This document shows positions 46,950 to 49,265 of a stretch of DNA of 49,265 bases, piece after piece. A program made the translations under genes and the position numbers. Source of the stretch: Actinomycetota bacterium (GTDB lineage: Bacteria; Actinomycetota; Acidimicrobiia; Acidimicrobiales; Acidimicrobiaceae); the NCBI GenBank assembly GCA_004298555.1, contig SCQM01000149.1, positions 1-49,265 on the forward strand, written 5' to 3'. The stretch's first letter is position 1; each line of letters starts with the position of its first letter. Below the pieces are notes generated by a model. That model did not search any database. It saw only the letters and a program-made list of their open reading frames with translations, and was not told the DNA's origin.

Positions 46950-47984
46950 ATTATCCAGCTCGCGCGCCAAAGAGATGGCTGACGCTTCAGGTGAAAATGT
47001 TTTTGCTACCCGTTGAGCTATCGCAGCCCTTACTGGAGCTGCTATGTCAATCGCAGCCAATATTGCCTTGGCGAGTTCGGCTTTCGATCCAACGGCGACC
47101 GTTTGGTTTGGCTTGAATACAGACTCTTTCAAGCCGCCGAGGCTGGAGGCAATGACCGGTGTGCCCACGGCCTGAGCTTCAAGCGGTATAAGGCCCAGCC
47201 CTTCCTCGCGGGTAGATGGAGTGATTACCACATCGTGGTTTCGATAAAGCCTGATCAGCTCATGCGCCTCTAAGACCTTGTCTGTGACCGTAACATAGTT
47301 TCTTGAATGCGCAAGGTCCAAAAGTGCGCGATGCTCATCTGTTTCGTGTGTCCAAGGTGAAATATTTCTGATGACCGTCAGCGCGACCATACCAAGAAGA
47401 TGCTGGTCGATGGTTGCGATGAGCCAACGTAAGCCTTTTTTTTCGAGGGTCCGATTTGGAAACAGCGCACGGATTGGTGCCGCAGGACTGTGGATAGGCT
47501 CATGAGGCCAATTCTGTCCCGCTTCCAATATCTGCTGATCAATAAAGGGATAAAGGACCGAAGCTTTGGCATTAGGGAAAAGGGTGTTTATTTCGTTAGC
47601 CAGTGCTGCACTGACGGCCAGATTGCGGGCATCCGCTAGGTGTTGACCCAGGTCATCGCTCTTGGCGCTCATCCAGGCATCTGGATAATTGTGAAAGATA
47701 TTTAATCTCGCTCGGATACCGGCGCCATGCCAGGTGGGACGATTGTTAATAACAACTGCGTCCAAGCTCGCCTTACCTAGCTTATGGTCCAACTCCTCCT
47801 GATCTGAAAAGGTGTGGAGGTTGACTCTATTTACATCAATGCCAGTCGGAAAGGGAATCGAGAACATGTGAACCTCGTACCCCATTTGGTTTAGCTTGCA
47901 GGCCCAACCAAAGCATAGCTTTTCGAGGGCTCCAAACTTTTGGTCCAGTGGAGCCAAATCAGTTCCAACAATTCCTAATCTCAT
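46923..47984 (-). CDS. GT4-family glycosyltransferase
   Basis: A 353-residue protein with a GT-B fold. The C-terminal nucleotide-sugar site has the E-x7-E pattern in EEGLGLIPLEAQAVGTPVIA, and TPSTREEGLG precedes it. The N-terminal LGIVGTDLAPLDQKFGALEK and a glycine-rich start fit the family. Donor and acceptor cannot be told; envelope or exopolysaccharide sugars are likely. AAGGTG stands just before the ATG. The gene converges on glmS and overlaps its 3' end by 27 bases. Confidence 0.85.
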   Translation of the reverse strand: MRLGIVGTDLAPLDQKFGALEKLCFGWACKLNQMGYEVHMFSIPFPTGIDVNRVNLHTFSDQEELDHKLGKASLDAVVINNRPTWHGAGIRARLNIFHNYPDAWMSAKSDDLGQHLADARNLAVSAALANEINTLFPNAKASVLYPFIDQQILEAGQNWPHEPIHSPAAPIRALFPNRTLEKKGLRWLIATIDQHLLGMVALTVIRNISPWTHETDEHRALLDLAHSRNYVTVTDKVLEAHELIRLYRNHDVVITPSTREEGLGLIPLEAQAVGTPVIASSLGGLKESVFKPNQTVAVGSKAELAKAILAAIDIAAPVRAAIAQRVAKTFSPEASAISLARELDNLFDGNRFG

Positions 47985-48133
47985 GGCACCTTAAGGTTTT
48001 ATTTAATGAAAATAATAGCAACTAGATGCCCCGGGCTATATTTGAATTGCTCGAGACAGTCCGTGTCGATGTTACTTCGATCGAGGCAACCTGGAATACG
48101 AGTGTTTGTCCTGTAGACTTAGCTATCTGTCAA

Positions 48134-48206
48134 GCGCTCGTAGCTCAATGGATAGAGCATCTGACTTCGGATCAGAGGGTTGGGGGTTCGAGTCCCTCCG
48201 AGCGCG
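48134..48206 (+). tRNA. tRNA-Arg (anticodon TCG)
   Basis: The acceptor arms GCGCTCG and CGAGCGC pair fully. The anticodon stem TCTGA/TCAGA encloses CTTCGGA with TCG, and the T arm GGGGG/CCCTC has one wobble. CCA is not encoded. A T-rich stretch (CTTTTTTAG) follows 50 bases later. Confidence 0.94.
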
Positions 48207-48272
48207 CTGCTACATGAGTGGTGGCTCTTCGGATATTCTCGGTCGTCCAGCGGCTTTTTTAGGGTTTGATAT

Positions 48273-48548
48273 CTAGTCCCTGTAGGCGTCGCTTCTGTGG
48301 CGGATCGCGGTGACTTTAACTGCACGAGAGGTCTCATCGATAAGATACAACACGCGGTATTCACCTCGGTGAGCCGACCAAGTCGGAGCAAGTGGTGGCT
48401 GAAGTTGCTTACCGACCCTTTGCGGATTTTCTAGCAATGGACCAGTGATGAAGGAATATGCCGCGGCTGCGATTTTTGGAGGCAGAGCTTCAGCTAGTGC
48501 GCGAGCAGCTGGACCGGCAATTTGAAGGCTATAGCTGCTTTCGTTCAT
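48273..48548 (-). CDS. RelE/ParE-family toxin
   Basis: A 91-residue protein. HRGEYRVLYLID and the closing IRHRSDAYR match RelE-type mRNA interferases, in which Arg and a late Tyr help cleave mRNA in the ribosome. The N-terminal helices (AARALAEALPPKIAAAAYSF) fit too. Its ATG follows the antitoxin stop with no gap, so translation is coupled. Activity is not proven by sequence; ParE-like gyrase inhibition is the alternative. Confidence 0.85.
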   Translation of the reverse strand: MNESSYSLQIAGPAARALAEALPPKIAAAAYSFITGPLLENPQRVGKQLQPPLAPTWSAHRGEYRVLYLIDETSRAVKVTAIRHRSDAYRD

Positions 48549-48821
48549 TTAGTCTGCATAATGCATAAGGCGGGCGAGGTCTTTAGCGTCTACATAGTCA
48601 CCTTCTGCTATAGCAGCTAGACCCTTTATGTGGTCGACTAAGAGTTCCGAGTCAGACAAAACAGCTATAGTCTCGCGTAGAGAGTCGTAGTCGTCAACGC
48701 CTAGAAGCACGGCAGCACGTATACCGTTGCGTGTGATTTCAAACCGTTCATGAGTAGATGCAGCTTCGTCAATCAATTTTGAAAAGTGAGCTCGAGCATC
48801 GGCGACCGGAAGAGTTGTCAT
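48549..48821 (-). CDS. Phd/YefM-family antitoxin
   Basis: A 90-residue protein: TTLPVADARAHFSKLIDEAA is the DNA-binding Phd/YefM N-terminus, followed by the usual RFEITRNGIRAAVLLGVDDY. The C-terminal part should bind the toxin. Two ATG codons stand at 48827 and 48821; the second lies about 7 bases after a perfect TATAAT, so the message may start at or next to its own start codon. The pair usually represses its own promoter. Confidence 0.85.
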   Translation of the reverse strand: MTTLPVADARAHFSKLIDEAASTHERFEITRNGIRAAVLLGVDDYDSLRETIAVLSDSELLVDHIKGLAAIAEGDYVDAKDLARLMHYAD

Positions 48822-48828
48822 GTACATA

Positions 48829-48857
48829 ATTATAGCGTATTGTATTCGAACTTTCAG
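48829..48857 (-). promoter_or_regulatory. promoter of the toxin-antitoxin pair
   Basis: On the minus strand CTGAAA (48857-48852) and TATAAT (48834-48829) are separated by 17 bases. The expected start falls at about 48822-48821, at the antitoxin ATG, which would give a leaderless message. No ribosome site is seen before either ATG. Confidence 0.6.
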
Positions 48858-48881
48858 CTTCCGAGCGGTTCGATTTATCAA

Positions 48882-49265
48882 TGTCCGCGAACACTATGTA
48901 TATCTGAGGTGTCTTAAAGTGGTTTGCAAGGTCTAATACTGAGCGAGGCAATTGTGTCGGCCTCTCAAAGCCACTAGGAGTGTGGGATTCTGCAAGAGGG
49001 TGCCGGATTGGTTTTGATTGATAGTCATTTCTATGGGCTATTGCCGTTTTAGGCTCCTACGTTCCCCTGGGATTGCGCGGACTTGTCAAGAAGTAAACTG
49101 TTGTCTGAAATAGATAACTACGTGTCTAGACAAACCCAACATAAACCGTGCGTCATGAATGAAAGAGGTTGTAAATCATGTAGAAGCTGATGAACAACCA
49201 CACTGCAATGCTGCATAGACGATGGAGGTAGGCCCTCCGAAGTCGCCTTTTGGGAGGAGGCTTCA
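48882..49265. other. gene-free right end
   Basis: I see no supported gene, tRNA or repeat in these 384 bases. A short G/C-rich inverted stretch (GGAGG facing CCTCC) lies near 49225-49240. The start of a gene beyond the window cannot be excluded. Confidence 0.4.

Noticed and set aside
1-49265. CRISPR arrays, insertion sequences and rRNA genes
   Set aside because: No regularly spaced repeats, transposase motifs or rRNA sequence were seen.

Overview
The window is the main translation and transcription locus of a bacterium, most likely an actinobacterium of moderate GC content (near 50-55% by eye). RpoB closely follows the mycobacterial sequence. The order tRNA-Thr, tRNA-Met, rpmG, ..., tRNA-Trp, secE, nusG, rplK, rplA is the actinobacterial one. 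S14 is the short zinc type, and an MptB-like mannosyltransferase is present. A member of Acidimicrobiia or a similar low-GC actinobacterial lineage would fit, but that is inference.

Positions 1-5225 are an accessory, partly decayed stretch. It holds a Lon-like AAA+ ATPase cut by the window edge, a possible broken partner frame, a DMT-family exporter, a small lipoprotein, an ECF-type sigma factor with a damaged C-terminus, a GNAT acetyltransferase split by a one-base shift, an MDR quinone oxidoreductase and a second, heavily degraded GNAT gene. Positions 5226-8113 carry an MptB-like membrane mannosyltransferase, an AlkA-type DNA glycosylase and a phosphinothricin-type acetyltransferase.

Positions 8249-20817 hold tRNA-Thr, tRNA-Met, rpmG, an ECF sigma factor (in the place where mycobacteria have hadABC), tRNA-Trp, secE-nusG, rplKA, rplJL and rpoBC. 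Positions 21009-35516 hold the str, S10 and spc clusters almost without a break: rpsL-rpsG-fusA-tuf-rpsJ, then rplC-rplD-rplW-rplB-rpsS-rplV-rpsC-rplP-rpmC-rpsQ-rplN-rplX-rplE-rpsZ-rpsH-rplF-rplR-rpsE-rpmD-rplO. Many of these genes overlap by 1-4 bases, implying translational coupling. A strong intrinsic terminator then precedes secY-adk-map. Next come infA (apparently starting at CTG), rpmJ, rpsM, rpsK, rpsD, rpoA, rplQ and truA, then rplM-rpsI and the amino-sugar genes glmM-glmS. The right end has a convergent GT4 glycosyltransferase, tRNA-Arg and a RelE/Phd-type toxin-antitoxin pair.

No wholly new defence or mobile system is evident. The points most worth a second look are the CTG-initiated infA behind a hairpin, the long acidic tails on L22, S3 and L10, competing hairpins in the rpoC-rpsL leader, the orphan ECF factor inside a housekeeping cluster, and gene decay in the first 5 kb.
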